64,000 nt of DNA, taken from the NCBI RefSeq assembly GCF_030499575.1, contig NZ_JASTLC010000001.1:9386001-9450000 (forward strand), written 5' to 3'. The stretch comes from Streptomyces sp. DG2A-72. GTDB taxonomy: Bacteria; Actinomycetota; Actinomycetes; Streptomycetales; Streptomycetaceae. Below are positions 1-9,563 of this stretch, in pieces (within the stretch, counting starts at the first letter, position 1; each line of letters begins with the position of its first letter). The position numbers and the translations under genes were made by a program. Under the pieces are notes generated by a model that was not told where the DNA came from, made no database searches, and was given only the letters and a program-made list of their open reading frames with translations.

Positions 1-600
1 TCGTGGAACCGGTCGGCTGGCGTGCCGCGTTCTGGGTCTGCGTGCTCCCGCTGCTCTTCGCCCGGTGCTCGCCAGGTTCCTGCCCGAGTCGCTGAGCTTC
101 CTCGTCGCCAAGGGCCGCAGCGAGGAGGCCCGCGAGCCGGCCGCCCGGTACGACGTCGCCCTGCCCGCCGTCAAGTCCGGCAAGCAGGGCGCGGCGGACC
201 GCTGGACCAACCTGGTCAACCTCTTCGGCGGCGGCGAGTGGTTCCAGACCCTGCTCCACTGGCGGCCTCCTTCGGCGGACTGCTGCTCGTCTACGGCGTC
301 ACCACCTGGCTGCCCACCCTGATGCGCGCCGAGGGCTACGAGCTGGGCTCCGCCCTGTCCTTCGTGGTCGTCTTCAATCTCGGCGGCATCGTGGGCATAG
401 TGTCCACATGCCGATGAGCGTGACGATGATCGTCGTCTTCCTCACCGGTGTCTTCCTCAACAGCGCCCAGACGATGATCTACGCGACCGTCTCCATCCGC
501 TCCACCCCGGACAGCCGTGCCACCGCCGTCGGCTGGACCTCCGGCATGGGCCGCTTCGGTGCCGTCTTCGGCCCCTGGCTCGCCTCTCCTCCATGGTCTT
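1..600 (+). pseudogene. Broken MFS permease, truncated by the window edge
   Basis: Pieces of a 12-helix major facilitator can be read in different forward frames. First comes a segment with VGWRAAFWVCVLPLLFA, then LPESLSFLVAKGRSEEAR, then SFGGLLLVYGVTTWLPTL, and after about base 408 a segment with MIYATVSIRSTPDSRATAVG. At least three frame changes (near 64, 265 and 400) and a short deletion separate them, so no full protein can be made. The fragments resemble aromatic-acid/H+ symporters of the BenK/PcaK type, but the substrate cannot be inferred. The 5' end lies outside the window. Confidence 0.75.
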
Positions 601-660
601 CATCGGCATCGCTGACGTGCTCGCTCAGCGGCTCACGGCCTGCCCTGGCCGGGGGAGTGC

Positions 661-1239
661 TCAGTCCCTGGCCCGTACGCCGTCGAGCGCGACGGTCAGT
701 ACGCGGTCGCGCTGGGCCTCGTCGAGGAAGTTCGTCGCGGTGATGCCCGAGACCATCCGCAGCAGGTCGTCGAAGTCCATGTCCTTGCGCGCCTCGCCCG
801 CCTCCTGCGCCCGCTGGAACAGCGGGCCGCCCGCCGCGTACATCGACTCCCGGCAGGCCAGGAAGATCTCCGACTCGTTGTTGAGGGCCTCGCGGATGGC
901 CCGCTTGGTGACGGTGTAGTCGACGAATCGCCGCAGCCACGAGGTCAGCGCCTCCCACGGCCCCTGGCCGGCGACCTCCTCGGCGACCTGGCACAGGTCG
1001 TTCACTTCGCTCGCGTACACGCTCTCGAACAGATGGCGGCGGGTCGGGAAGTTCCGGTACAGCGTGCCGATGCCGACACCCGCCCGCCGTGCGATGTCCT
1101 CCAGGGAGGCCTCCGCTCCGTGCTCGGCGAACGCCTCACGGGCGGCCACCAGCAGCGCGTCGTAGTTGCGCGCGGCGTCCTTACGGTGCGGCCGGCGCGA
1201 CGCGACGATCTCGCTGACGGGGTACGGCTGGGCCGTCAC
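661..1239 (-). CDS. TetR-family transcriptional repressor
   Basis: A 192-residue protein with a typical TetR N-terminal helix-turn-helix at about residues 20-65 (AAREAFAEHGAEASLEDIAR, then GIGTLYRNFPTR) and a helical ligand-binding C-terminus. The GTG start has a GGGAGG ribosome site 6 bp upstream. It is divergent from an MFS exporter, and the intervening DNA carries two tandem palindromes. It probably represses both itself and the exporter until a drug-like ligand binds. The ligand is unknown. Confidence 0.9.
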   Translation of the reverse strand: MTAQPYPVSEIVASRRPHRKDAARNYDALLVAAREAFAEHGAEASLEDIARRAGVGIGTLYRNFPTRRHLFESVYASEVNDLCQVAEEVAGQGPWEALTSWLRRFVDYTVTKRAIREALNNESEIFLACRESMYAAGGPLFQRAQEAGEARKDMDFDDLLRMVSGITATNFLDEAQRDRVLTVALDGVRARD

Positions 1240-1266
1240 TGCTGCCTCCCGGGGCGGACAGGTTGA

Positions 1267-1308
1267 AGCGGAGGTTCGCCTCCGCTACAGTGGAGGGGTG
1301 CCTCCACT
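1267..1308. promoter_or_regulatory. Two tandem 20-bp palindromes, probable TetR operator
   Basis: AGCGGAGG-TTCG-CCTCCGCT (1267-1286) is followed by AGTGGAGG-GGTG-CCTCCACT (1289-1308). Each has perfect 8-bp arms around a 4-bp spacer, and the centres are 22 bp apart, about two helical turns. They lie between the divergent TetR and MFS genes, so they are the likely binding sites for two repressor dimers. Confidence 0.85.
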
Positions 1309-1441
1309 TTAGCAGTGCGGGGTCCGTTCGCCGTGGACGCGTGACGTCTCCGACGCGAAGACCCCTCACTCTCTTCCCCTCACACTCGTCCGCGACCGGA
1401 CGCTCTCGGCCGCACCCTGTTCGGATTCGGAGAGGCTCTCC

Positions 1442-2875
1442 ATGCCCCGCAAGTCCACCCGTCTCACCTTCGCGGTCCTCGCGAGCGGTGCCGGCGTGTT
1501 CGCCATGCTGCAGTCACTGATCGCGCCCGCCCTGCCGACCGTCCAGCACGCGCTCGACACCTCGCAGGCCACCGCGACCTGGGTGATGACGGCGTATCTG
1601 CTGTCCGCCTCGATCTTCACGCCCATCCTGGGCCGCGTCGGCGACCTGATCGGCAAGAAACGCACCCTCGTCGCCGTCCTGTCCATCGTGTCCCTCGGCT
1701 GTCTGCTCGCCGCCCTCGCGCCGACCATCGGCGTACTGATCGTCGCCCGGGTCGTCCAGGGCGTCGGCGGCGCGCTGCTCCCGCTCTCCTTCGGGATCAT
1801 CCGGGACGAGTTCGCCCCGTCCCAGGTGAGCGGCATCATCAGCAACCTGTCCGCGGTGATCGCCGCGGGCGGCGGCGTCGGCATGGTCGCGGCCGGACCC
1901 ATCGTGTCCGCGCTCGACTACCGCTGGCTGTTCTGGATCCCCGTGGCGATCGTGGCCGTCACCACGCTGATCGCCCTGCGCTACGTACCCGAGTCGCCCA
2001 ACCGGGCTGCGGGGAACGTCAATTGGCTCGGCGCCGGGCTGCTGTCGGCCTGGCTGGTCGCTCTGCTGCTGCCGCTCAGCCAGGCGAGCGTCTGGGGCTG
2101 GGGCTCGGCCGGGGTGATCGGCCTGTTCGCCGCCGCCGTAGTGCTCTTCGCGCTGTGGCTTTTCGCCGAGGACCGCTCGCGCACGCCGCTGATCGACCTG
2201 CGCGTGATGCGGCTGCCCGCCGTGTGGACCACCAACACCGCCGCGCTGCTGTTCGGCGCGGGCATGTACGCGATCTGGTCCTTCCTCCCCGGTTTCGTAC
2301 AGACCCCCGGCTCCGCCGGATACGGCTTCGGCTCCAGCGTCACCGCCGCCGGACTGCTCATGCTGCCGATGCTCGTCGCCATGTTCTTCTCCGGCGTGCT
2401 GAGCGGCCGCCTGGAACCGGTCCTGGGCGCCAAGACACTGCTCACAGCAGGTGCGTCGCTCGGCGCGCTCGCCTGCGGCTTCCTCGCCCTCTGGCACGAC
2501 GAGCAGTGGCAAGTCGCCCTTGTGGCAGGCGTGTTCGGCCTCGGCATCGGACTGGCCTTCGCCTCGATGGCCAACCTGATCGTGGGCAACGTCCCGGCCG
2601 ACCAGACCGGCGCCGCGACCGGCATGAACGCCAACATCCGCACGATCGGCGGCTCCATCGGCGCCGCGGTCACCAGCGTCCTGGTCACCGGCCGGCTCCA
2701 ACCCTCCGGCCTGCCCTACGAATCCGGCTACACCCACGGCTTCGCCCTGCTGGCCCTGCTGTGCCTGGCCGCGGCACTGGCGGCCCTGCTGGTCCCGGTC
2801 GGACGGGCCTCCGGCCTGACCGCGCGGGCCCGCGCCGCCGAGGACACGGCGTCAGCACCCGTACGCGTGCGTTAG
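1442..2875 (+). CDS. MFS multidrug efflux transporter, DHA2 type
   Basis: A 477-residue integral membrane protein with about 14 predicted hydrophobic segments. Early conserved motifs include ALPTVQHALDTSQATATWV and LGRVGDLIGKKRTLV, the MFS motif A in the loop between helices 2 and 3. These are typical of the 14-helix drug:H+ antiporters (EmrB/QacA relatives). The ATG start has GGAGAGG 8-10 bp upstream. It is divergent from and probably controlled by the TetR gene at 661-1239 through the paired palindromes between them. The substrate cannot be told from the sequence. Confidence 0.9.
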   Translation: MPRKSTRLTFAVLASGAGVFAMLQSLIAPALPTVQHALDTSQATATWVMTAYLLSASIFTPILGRVGDLIGKKRTLVAVLSIVSLGCLLAALAPTIGVLIVARVVQGVGGALLPLSFGIIRDEFAPSQVSGIISNLSAVIAAGGGVGMVAAGPIVSALDYRWLFWIPVAIVAVTTLIALRYVPESPNRAAGNVNWLGAGLLSAWLVALLLPLSQASVWGWGSAGVIGLFAAAVVLFALWLFAEDRSRTPLIDLRVMRLPAVWTTNTAALLFGAGMYAIWSFLPGFVQTPGSAGYGFGSSVTAAGLLMLPMLVAMFFSGVLSGRLEPVLGAKTLLTAGASLGALACGFLALWHDEQWQVALVAGVFGLGIGLAFASMANLIVGNVPADQTGAATGMNANIRTIGGSIGAAVTSVLVTGRLQPSGLPYESGYTHGFALLALLCLAAALAALLVPVGRASGLTARARAAEDTASAPVRVR

Positions 2876-2918
2876 GGTTGACCTGCGCGTTCTCACGGGA
2901 CACCGCGGGACGCGCAGC

Positions 2919-2995
<77 letters not shown>

Positions 2996-3015
2996 GCTTT
3001 GATGCAGGTCGGAGG

Positions 3016-3045
3016 CCGTTCTCTCGTTATGGGAGGGCGGCTTTT
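3016..3045 (+). terminator. Rho-independent terminator after tRNA-Pro
   Basis: A ten-pair stem, CCGTTCTCTC with GGGAGGGCGG (G-U pairs allowed), has a 5-nt loop and is followed by CTTTTC. It lies 20 bp after the tRNA. Confidence 0.7.
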
Positions 3046-3834
3046 CGTCTTCCTGGAGGGCTGGTGGTCGCAGTGTGGTCGCGGGCCGGGTGTCGGGCCG
3101 GTTCGCGGTGGTGCAGGTGCCCGGCAAGTGGGCCGCAGTGCGCTCCGAGCTGGCGGCGGTGGGTGTCTCAACGGCCGCATCTGCGGTAGACGCGGCCGCG
3201 GTCGGTGGTGGCGCATGGGGATCGCCTACTGGAGGCGGAGGGAAGGGCCGACACCTCCATTCTCATGCGACCACACGCGACCACCACGCGGTCTCTGCCT
3301 GCCGAGACCAGAGTGTTTCCCTGGCCGCATGCCAAGGGCTGCGGTTCGGGAACCGCGTGAAGTTGTCCGACGCCGGTACCAGCGGATTCTTCGTCTGCTG
3401 GTGGTACACGGCCCAATCCGCCGCTGACCTGAGGAAATGAGTGAAATCGCCGGAGAAGAAGCGAAGTTGGTCCGTTCCTGGTCCGGATCTTGGTGGCGGG
3501 GGCCGTGCTGGGCGTCGATGCTGAGAGTGTCCCTGTGGCACCACATGGCGCAGGTTGTTCGAAGCGTCCTCTGGCGTCCACAAGGTCCAGGTCAGGGCCG
3601 TCTTTACAGGTGGAGGCCTTGTGATCCAGGCGCGTCGAGGCAATCCGCACAGGCAGGTCCGGCTGTCGTTCCTCGGCTGAGCGGCGCGACCACGGGAGCC
3701 CAGGGCGGTGTGCCCCGTGCTAACGTTGTGCGTTTGCAGCGTCGCTGTGTCGGTGCTCCGTTCGGTGTCTCTGGCTGGTGGCCGCGTCCCTGCCGCGCCT
3801 TCCTCGGTACGGTCCCTTCGGAGGAAGGCTTTCT
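3046..3834. other. No supported gene; leader region of the helicase
   Basis: Several open frames exist on both strands, but none has a recognisable family or a convincing ribosome site. The last 100 bases are the probable 5' leader of the DEAD-box helicase. No integrase gene is visible next to the tRNA, where one would be expected in an active tRNA-targeted element. Confidence 0.5.
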
Positions 3835-5256
3835 GTGAGCGAATCAGCATGTGCCGATGCCCGGCAGCAGAACGATGTGTCCGAGGCGTCGGGCGCCACT
3901 TCGGCAGTGCCCGGGGCGGCGTCCTTCGCCCAGCTGGGCTTGCCGGCCGAGGTTCTGCGGGTGCTCGATGAGCACGGTGTGACTGTGCCCTTCCCCATTC
4001 AGGCGGCGGCGCTGCCGAACGCGCTCGCGGGACGGGACGTCCTGGGCCGGGCCCGCACAGGATCCGGCAAGACGCTCGCCTTCGGCCTGGGGATGCTCGC
4101 CCGGACGGCCGGGCAGCGCGCGCAGCCGAAAGAGCCGCTGGCGCTCGTTCTGGTGCCCACCAGGGAGCTGGCGCAGCAGGTCGGTGAGGCGCTCACCCCG
4201 TATGCCGAGGCGCTGCGGCTGCGGCTCGCGACCGTGGTGGGCGGAGTGTCCATCGGACGGCAGGCCGCCGTGCTGCGGGATGGCGCCGAGATCGTCGTCG
4301 CCACGCCCGGTCGGCTGCACGACCTCATCGAGCGCAAGGGCTGCCGACTGGGACGGGTGCGCATCGCGGTCCTGGACGAGGCCGACCAGATGTGTGACAT
4401 GGGGTTCCTGCCGCAGGTCACCGAGATCCTGGACCAGGTACCTCCCGACGGGCAGCGGATGCTGTTCTCCGCCACCCTCGACCGCGACGTCGACCAGCTG
4501 GTGCAGTGCTACCTGCGTGACCCCGTCGTCCACTCCGTGGACCCCTCGTCCAGCGCGGTCTCCGCGATCGAGCACCACGTCTTCGTGGTGCACGGCCCGG
4601 ACCGGTACGCCGTGACCACGGAGATCGCCGCTCGCGACGGCCGCGTCCTGCTGTTCCTGGACACCAAGCACGGCGTCGACCAGCTCACGCGGCATCTGCG
4701 GGCCAGCGGCGTGGCCGCCGCCGCCCTGCACAGCGGGAAGTCCCAGCCGCAGCGCATCCGGACTCTGGCCCAGTTCAAGAACGGGCAGGTCACCGCGCTG
4801 GTAGCGACGAACGTCGCCGCGCGCGGCCTGCACGTCGACGACCTCGACCTCGTGGTCAACGTCGACCCGGCCATCGACCCGAAGGACTATCTGCACCGCG
4901 CGGGCCGCACGGCCCGGGCAGGCCGCTCCGGCACCGTCGTGACACTCGTCCTGTCGGGACAGCGCCGCGAGACGAGCCAGGTCATGGCGGACGCCGACGT
5001 CGTCCCCAAGGTCACCAAAGTGCGGTCCGGCGAGGCGGAGCTAAGCCAGATCACCGGCGCCAAAGCACCCTCCGGGAAGCTTCTCGTCGGCGGGCCGGCC
5101 GTACCGCGTCCCAAGAACCACAACGCCCCGTTCCGCGGCCTGGGCAGCACGAAGGACGCGAAGGGCGGCTCCGGCGGCAGGTCGTCCAGCAAGAGCAGCG
5201 AGGCCCGCAAGCTCGCGGAAGCCCGCAAGGCGGCCCGGGTGCGGCGCGGCGGCTGA
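3835..5256 (+). CDS. DEAD-box ATP-dependent RNA helicase
   Basis: A 473-residue protein with the full superfamily-2 motif set: Q-motif region near residue 55, Walker A ARTGSGKT at 73-80, PTRELAQQ, TPGRL, Walker B VLDEADQM, SAT, then in the second RecA lobe ARGLHVDDLDLVV and HRAGRTARAG. The basic, glycine/serine-rich tail after about residue 430 is usual for RNA-binding extensions. GTG at 3835 is preferred because GGAGGAAG lies 7 bp upstream; an earlier in-frame ATG at 3778 has no such site. It probably unwinds structured mRNA or rRNA. It stands alone, with no linked cold-shock gene. Confidence 0.93.
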   Translation: MSESACADARQQNDVSEASGATSAVPGAASFAQLGLPAEVLRVLDEHGVTVPFPIQAAALPNALAGRDVLGRARTGSGKTLAFGLGMLARTAGQRAQPKEPLALVLVPTRELAQQVGEALTPYAEALRLRLATVVGGVSIGRQAAVLRDGAEIVVATPGRLHDLIERKGCRLGRVRIAVLDEADQMCDMGFLPQVTEILDQVPPDGQRMLFSATLDRDVDQLVQCYLRDPVVHSVDPSSSAVSAIEHHVFVVHGPDRYAVTTEIAARDGRVLLFLDTKHGVDQLTRHLRASGVAAAALHSGKSQPQRIRTLAQFKNGQVTALVATNVAARGLHVDDLDLVVNVDPAIDPKDYLHRAGRTARAGRSGTVVTLVLSGQRRETSQVMADADVVPKVTKVRSGEAELSQITGAKAPSGKLLVGGPAVPRPKNHNAPFRGLGSTKDAKGGSGGRSSSKSSEARKLAEARKAARVRRGG

Positions 5257-5389
5257 GCCCGGCTTCCCGGACTGCAGGGCGGTGTCTCCGTCTACGCTGC
5301 TGGACGGATACGCGGGACCGGAGATCGGCCGGGGTGCACCGGACGACGTCACGTACGGGTGACCGTGCGCAGGGGGAGGTGTGCAGGTG

Positions 5390-5842
5390 ATGGAGCACGG
5401 CGCGGACCTGCCACAGCGGATCGGTGTCCACATCGTCGAGCGAGAGCCGGGCGCGGGCGGCATGGGGACGGTCTAGCCCGCCCGGTCACGGGGCGGTCGG
5501 GCCGTCGCGGTCAAGGTGGCCGCCCCGAGCTGGCGGCCGACCTGCACTTCCGTGACGGTTCCGCGCAGAGGTCGAGGCCGCCCGCAGAGTCGGCGGTTTC
5601 CACACGGCTCCGGTCGTGGACACCGATCCCGACGCGGAGGCGCCCTGGCTGACCATCGCGTACATCCCCGGGCCCATGCTCGCCGAGCTGATCAAGCGTC
5701 AAGGGCCCATCATGAAGAGCAGTTGAGGTCTCTCGGGGCAGCGCTGGCCGAGGCGCTCCAAGCCGTCCACGCCTGCGGGCTCGTACACCGGGATGAAACC
5801 GGGCAACGTCATCATGGCCGACGACGGCCCACGCGTCCTCGA
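5390..5842 (+). pseudogene. Serine/threonine protein kinase remnant
   Basis: An N-terminal kinase lobe is readable but broken. It begins with ATG 5390 and GAGGMGTV of the glycine-rich loop, where a TAG replaces the usual tyrosine codon. It continues in other frames through the region around the ATP-binding lysine, AELAADLHFRD, APWLTIAYIPGPMLAELIK, LGAALAEALQAVHACGLVHR and KPGNVIMADDGPRVLD. The coding match stops at about 5842, just after the DFG region should begin. From there the DNA is the end of a different gene on the other strand. There is no activation loop and no sensor domain. Confidence 0.8.
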
Positions 5843-6946
5843 TTGCGAGTTCCGCCGTATACCCCGCGAAGTCTCCAATGGGTCGGACGCCAATGGCGCC
5901 GCTAGCGAATCCCAGGCCCCTTCGCACCTTTGCCAGATACGCGCCTGCCAGGTGCAATGCAAGGGGCAGCCCACCCAGCTTTGCGGCGAGTGTACGGGCG
6001 TCCTCGACCGGTCCGGCATTTCCCGCCAGGTCAGTGAGGATCTTTGCCCCGTCTTCGGCGGACAGCATGTCCACCGTTCGGCACACGGCTTCCGTTCCCC
6101 ACAACAGAGGGTTGCCGACGCGACTCGTCACCACCGTGAGACCTGACCGACTCGGCCGGATCCACCCCGTACCGGCTCCCGGCCACCCGTGCTCCGAAGC
6201 GACGACCGAGAGGTCGTCCACGGCGTCAACGACAAGCAGCCGGCGCTCGTCCGCACGGTCCAGGCAACGCCACACGAGATCCAGCGCGCTCGACCGCCCC
6301 TCACATGCGCGGTTGAGGTCGTCGTCGGCCACTCCCAGTTCACGGGCGATCTGAGACATGCCTGTCAGCAACCGTTCGTTTGTCGTCGCCGAGACCCAGA
6401 ACACCTGATGTCCGAGGTCCCGAGCGTGCCGGGCAAGCCGCAGTGCCGCTGTTGTCTTTCCGCATCCACCTGCTCGTGTCCCTCGACCAGCGCCCGTTCC
6501 AGATCGGTCAGCAGGCTGTCCCGGCCATGCAGACGGACAGGCAGCTCACCATACGGAGGGCGTACCGAGTGGGTGCCCGGCATAGGTCCGAAGGCAGTGG
6601 TGGGGCCCTTCACGGTCGTACGATGGGGGCGCTCCACGGTCTCGCGGTGATGTTCTTGGTCCGCGGCTCTCCGCATCGCTCGCCAAGCGGCCAGGCCCCG
6701 CCGTGATGTGCCGGATCTCTGACGCGCCCTGGCTTCCAGCAGTTCTACGAGGACGGCGAAGGCGCGGCCGTCCTCGGGCACGCTCTTGCCGCTGAATCAC
6801 AGGCTGAGCTTGCTCTTGCCGAGGGTGACCGGGGGACGCTGCTGGGTCCCCCACCCCGCGATCTGGGCGAACGTAGGGGTTCCGGCGTTCGTTCGTAGCT
6901 GCCGCAGCTCCGCCGCGAAGCGTTCGGCTGCGGACTGGTCGTCCAT
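5843..6946 (-). pseudogene. HTH plus NB-ARC (STAND-type) ATPase remnant
   Basis: Reading leftward from ATG 6946, the N-terminal segment FAAELRQLRTNAGTPTFAQI looks like an XRE/HTH-type start. A stop codon near 6796 interrupts it. Further on come PPYGELPVRLHGRDSLLTDL and a Walker A GGCGKTTAALRLARHARDLG that only appears after a frame change near 6470. Then VFWVSATTNERLL, LLVVDAVDDL (Walker B), a GLTVVTSR sensor and LGGLPLALHLAGAYL of the winged-helix region follow. The frame ends where the antisense of the kinase remnant begins (about 5842), so the C-terminal sensor repeats are gone. Such proteins serve in signalling or defence; this copy is dead. Confidence 0.78.
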
Positions 6947-6972
6947 CAATCCCCCGTTCAGTCAGAACTCTT

Positions 6973-7022
6973 GTTGAACACCCATTTCACCAGGTCTGAG
7001 CTGCGGAGACCTGGTGTTCAAC
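6973..7022. repeat. Nested inverted repeat
   Basis: GTTGAACACC (6973-6982) pairs with GGTGTTCAAC (7013-7022), and inside it ACCAGGTCT (6989-6997) pairs with AGACCTGGT (7007-7015). The right arms overlap by three bases, so the two hairpins compete. It lies 27 bp upstream of the NB-ARC remnant start. It could be an operator, an attenuator or an old element end. No function can be assigned. Confidence 0.6.
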
Positions 7023-8015
7023 GAGAAGCCAACCCGCTGAACCATGCGCGGATCCAGGTTTCACGGCGAAGTGGCGTGACCGGGCTTGGCGGCACGAAGT
7101 GCTGAAGACGGCAGGAGGGTGGGTGGTCTCAGGCCTTGTACGCGAACTCGTCAGCCGTGGCCTCTCCATGTGGTGGGGGCCGTGAGGTTCGGCCTCTTGG
7201 TACGGGCAGCCCCGCCCGTACCGAGAGGCCGAACGTCGGTTTTGAAACCGCGTCTGCAGAATTGGGCGCGGAAGGAGCCGATCGAGTGGCCCTTGTCGGC
7301 TGTCGGCCACGACTTGTGCGCGCCGTATCCGTGGTCGGCCCGGTCCGTTGCGAGGCGCAGGTGATGACGACCTCTGCCAGCTGCAGTCGCTGCGAGTACC
7401 CGGGGCGGGTTGGCCGCCTGGTGGGCAGAACGTGCGTGTGTGACGGGAACTCAGGGACGCGGCTTCCCTTGTGCCCCCACAACCGTATCGTCAGCCGTCA
7501 ATTCGCCGAAGCGACGCTTCAGGTCCGCCACCGTGACGGCGTCGTCCTGTCTATGCGCAGGCCCAACTCACGTCAGGGGCAGGTCTGCCCAGGCAGTCCT
7601 GCCCGGCCTGCCTTCACACGGGGTGACCGCCCGGCGGGTCGCCGGCTCCGCGACGCTCACGGCGCCAGCACCCAGCAGGGCACGGCCCACATCAGGACGG
7701 GGCGATCAGGGGGATGTAGCGCATCAGGCGGTGCAGTCGGCTCTGCCGCGGAGCTTGCACCCGCTGTCGGCGGGTCGGGTGTCGCTGGTGTCGGTCACGC
7801 TTCCCCTCGCTGACCAGGCTGCCGTCTCGCGCACTGCATCCAACCGTCCTCGGGCCGGCCGGACGGGCGTTCATGGGTGCGGCCCCGTGGGGTGAAGGAT
7901 TCTGGTGTGGTTGTGCCGCAGGAATGCGGATGCCTGGGTGGGGTTCCAGCGGATCCGGGGTGCGCTGCCCGCTTGACGCCTCGGACGTGGCGGTCCCGCC
8001 ATCATTCAGTTCATG
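7023..8015. other. About 1 kb with no supported gene
   Basis: Open frames run through this stretch on both strands, but none gives a recognisable domain, a good start or clean actinobacterial coding bias. It most likely holds decayed coding DNA, like the flanking remnants. Confidence 0.5.
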
Positions 8016-8047
8016 GCGGTGGGCGTCGTCAGCACGACGCCCACCGC
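8016..8047 (-). terminator. Strong terminator hairpin of the DUF1996 gene
   Basis: A perfect 14-bp stem (GCGGTGGGCGTCGT with its complement) encloses the 4-nt loop CAGC. It lies 14 bp beyond the stop codon of the minus-strand gene that ends at 8061. Confidence 0.85.
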
Positions 8048-8060
8048 TCGGTACTCGGAC

Positions 8061-9518
8061 TCAGCTGCACTTACGTCCGGTGTTGATGCACTGGACCGCC
8101 TTGTTCATCAGCTTGGCGTCGAAGACGTTGATGAAGTCACCGTGGTCGGTGACCGGCTTGTGCTGCTGTTCGGGGAAGCTGTCCAGCGAGAAGAACGGAC
8201 GGGTCTTGCCGTTGTCCTTGACGCTGGGCGCGTCCACGTCGTACACCAGACGCTGCACCAACTGGGGAATGGCCTTGAAGCCGGTTGGGCAGTTGCCGCC
8301 CGCGTCAGCGAAGGCCACGTGCGTACGGTGGTTGGCGCTGTCGATGTTCGTGCCGTCCCAGCAGCTCTGGAACCTGAAGGTGCGCACGACGTCGCTGCCT
8401 GACGGGCAGAGGGGGTACTTGTCCTTCAACTGCACCTTGTTCTCGAAGCCGGTGCAGCTCCAGGAGGCGTTGGCGTTGGCCGTGCCGTTGACGAACGCCT
8501 TGGCGTCACCGGTGATGATGCGCAGGAACTTGGGCATCATCACCACCTTGCCGCGAGGGTTGCCCACGAAGTTCAAGGTGGCCTTCTTGGCCGTCAGAAT
8601 CCGGCCCGCGTTGCCCTCGGCGCCGCCGCCCTGCTTGTCGGCGTCGAACTCCTTGGTGCCGTCCTGCAGGCGCAGCACCGGCCAGTAGTAGGACGACTTG
8701 TCGCCCTTGTTCTGGCAGCTGGTCCTGGCCTTGGCGAAGTCCTGGTCGCTCGAGAAGGCGTCGTTGTCCTGGTTGCCGACGTAATCGTGTACGTGGTGCG
8801 CGCCGTTGGTGACACCGGGCGCGACGATGACGTTGTCGCTGTTGTACAGCTTGTTGGCGTTCACCCCGCACTTGCTGACGAAGACACCCTTTGAAGCCTT
8901 GGCCGACTTGGCCGGTGTGCGCACACTGGACTTCACCTTGGTGATGTCCACGAAGTCGGCGGCGACGGGGCCGTTGCCGGTCCCTCCGGCATTGGTGTTG
9001 TTGCCACCCTGGTTGTTGTTGCCGCCCTGACCGGCGGTGGGCTGGTTACCGGTGGCGCGCAGCGTGCAGGCCGCCAAAGCGTCAAGGCCCTGCGGCTTGG
9101 CTGCCACACGGCCGATGGCGATGGCGATCCGGTCGATCGTCGCCTTCCGCTTGTCCTTCAGCGGACCCACGATCGCGTTCTGGGCGAAGTTGGGGTCCTG
9201 CGCAATCGCCTTCTGGGAGGTGGAAAGGCGCTGGTATGCCTCGGATATCTGCTTGTCGAGGAGTGCCAGTTCCTTGTCGACCTGGGCCTTCGCCTTGGCG
9301 GGCACTGATGTCAACTGCTGGCCGACGTCGGGGCAGTCAATGGTGGAGGTTCCAGCCGCGAGTACCTGGTTCTGGGCAGTGCCCTTCGGCGCGCTGGTTT
9401 CGCCGGCCGAGGCGTAGATGTTGACCGCCACCAGTCCACCGGCCCCTATGGCCAGTGCGGCCGCCGCGCCTACCGCCCGGCGGGCAGTCTTCGATCTCTT
9501 TCGCGTGTTGCGTCTCAT
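8061..9518 (-). CDS. Secreted DUF1996-domain protein
   Basis: About 485 residues. The basic N-terminus [14 protein letters not shown] and the hydrophobic run [18 protein letters not shown] form a signal peptide or anchor. A helical segment with many Lys/Gln residues follows, then a Gly/Asn-rich linker, then the DUF1996 domain (roughly the last 300 residues) with [27 protein letters not shown] and [19 protein letters not shown]. Paired cysteines suit an extracytoplasmic location. DUF1996 has no proven activity and is common in secreted actinobacterial and fungal proteins. ATG 9518 is chosen because GAGAGG lies just upstream; in-frame ATGs at 9536 and 9563 are alternatives. Confidence 0.88.
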   Translation of the reverse strand: MRRNTRKRSKTARRAVGAAAALAIGAGGLVAVNIYASAGETSAPKGTAQNQVLAAGTSTIDCPDVGQQLTSVPAKAKAQVDKELALLDKQISEAYQRLSTSQKAIAQDPNFAQNAIVGPLKDKRKATIDRIAIAIGRVAAKPQGLDALAACTLRATGNQPTAGQGGNNNQGGNNTNAGGTGNGPVAADFVDITKVKSSVRTPAKSAKASKGVFVSKCGVNANKLYNSDNVIVAPGVTNGAHHVHDYVGNQDNDAFSSDQDFAKARTSCQNKGDKSSYYWPVLRLQDGTKEFDADKQGGGAEGNAGRILTAKKATLNFVGNPRGKVVMMPKFLRIITGDAKAFVNGTANANASWSCTGFENKVQLKDKYPLCPSGSDVVRTFRFQSCWDGTNIDSANHRTHVAFADAGGNCPTGFKAIPQLVQRLVYDVDAPSVKDNGKTRPFFSLDSFPEQQHKPVTDHGDFINVFDAKLMNKAVQCINTGRKCS

Positions 9519-9563
9519 CAGGCCTCTCAAGGACATCTCCGGAGCCGGCAGAACTTCCGGCAT

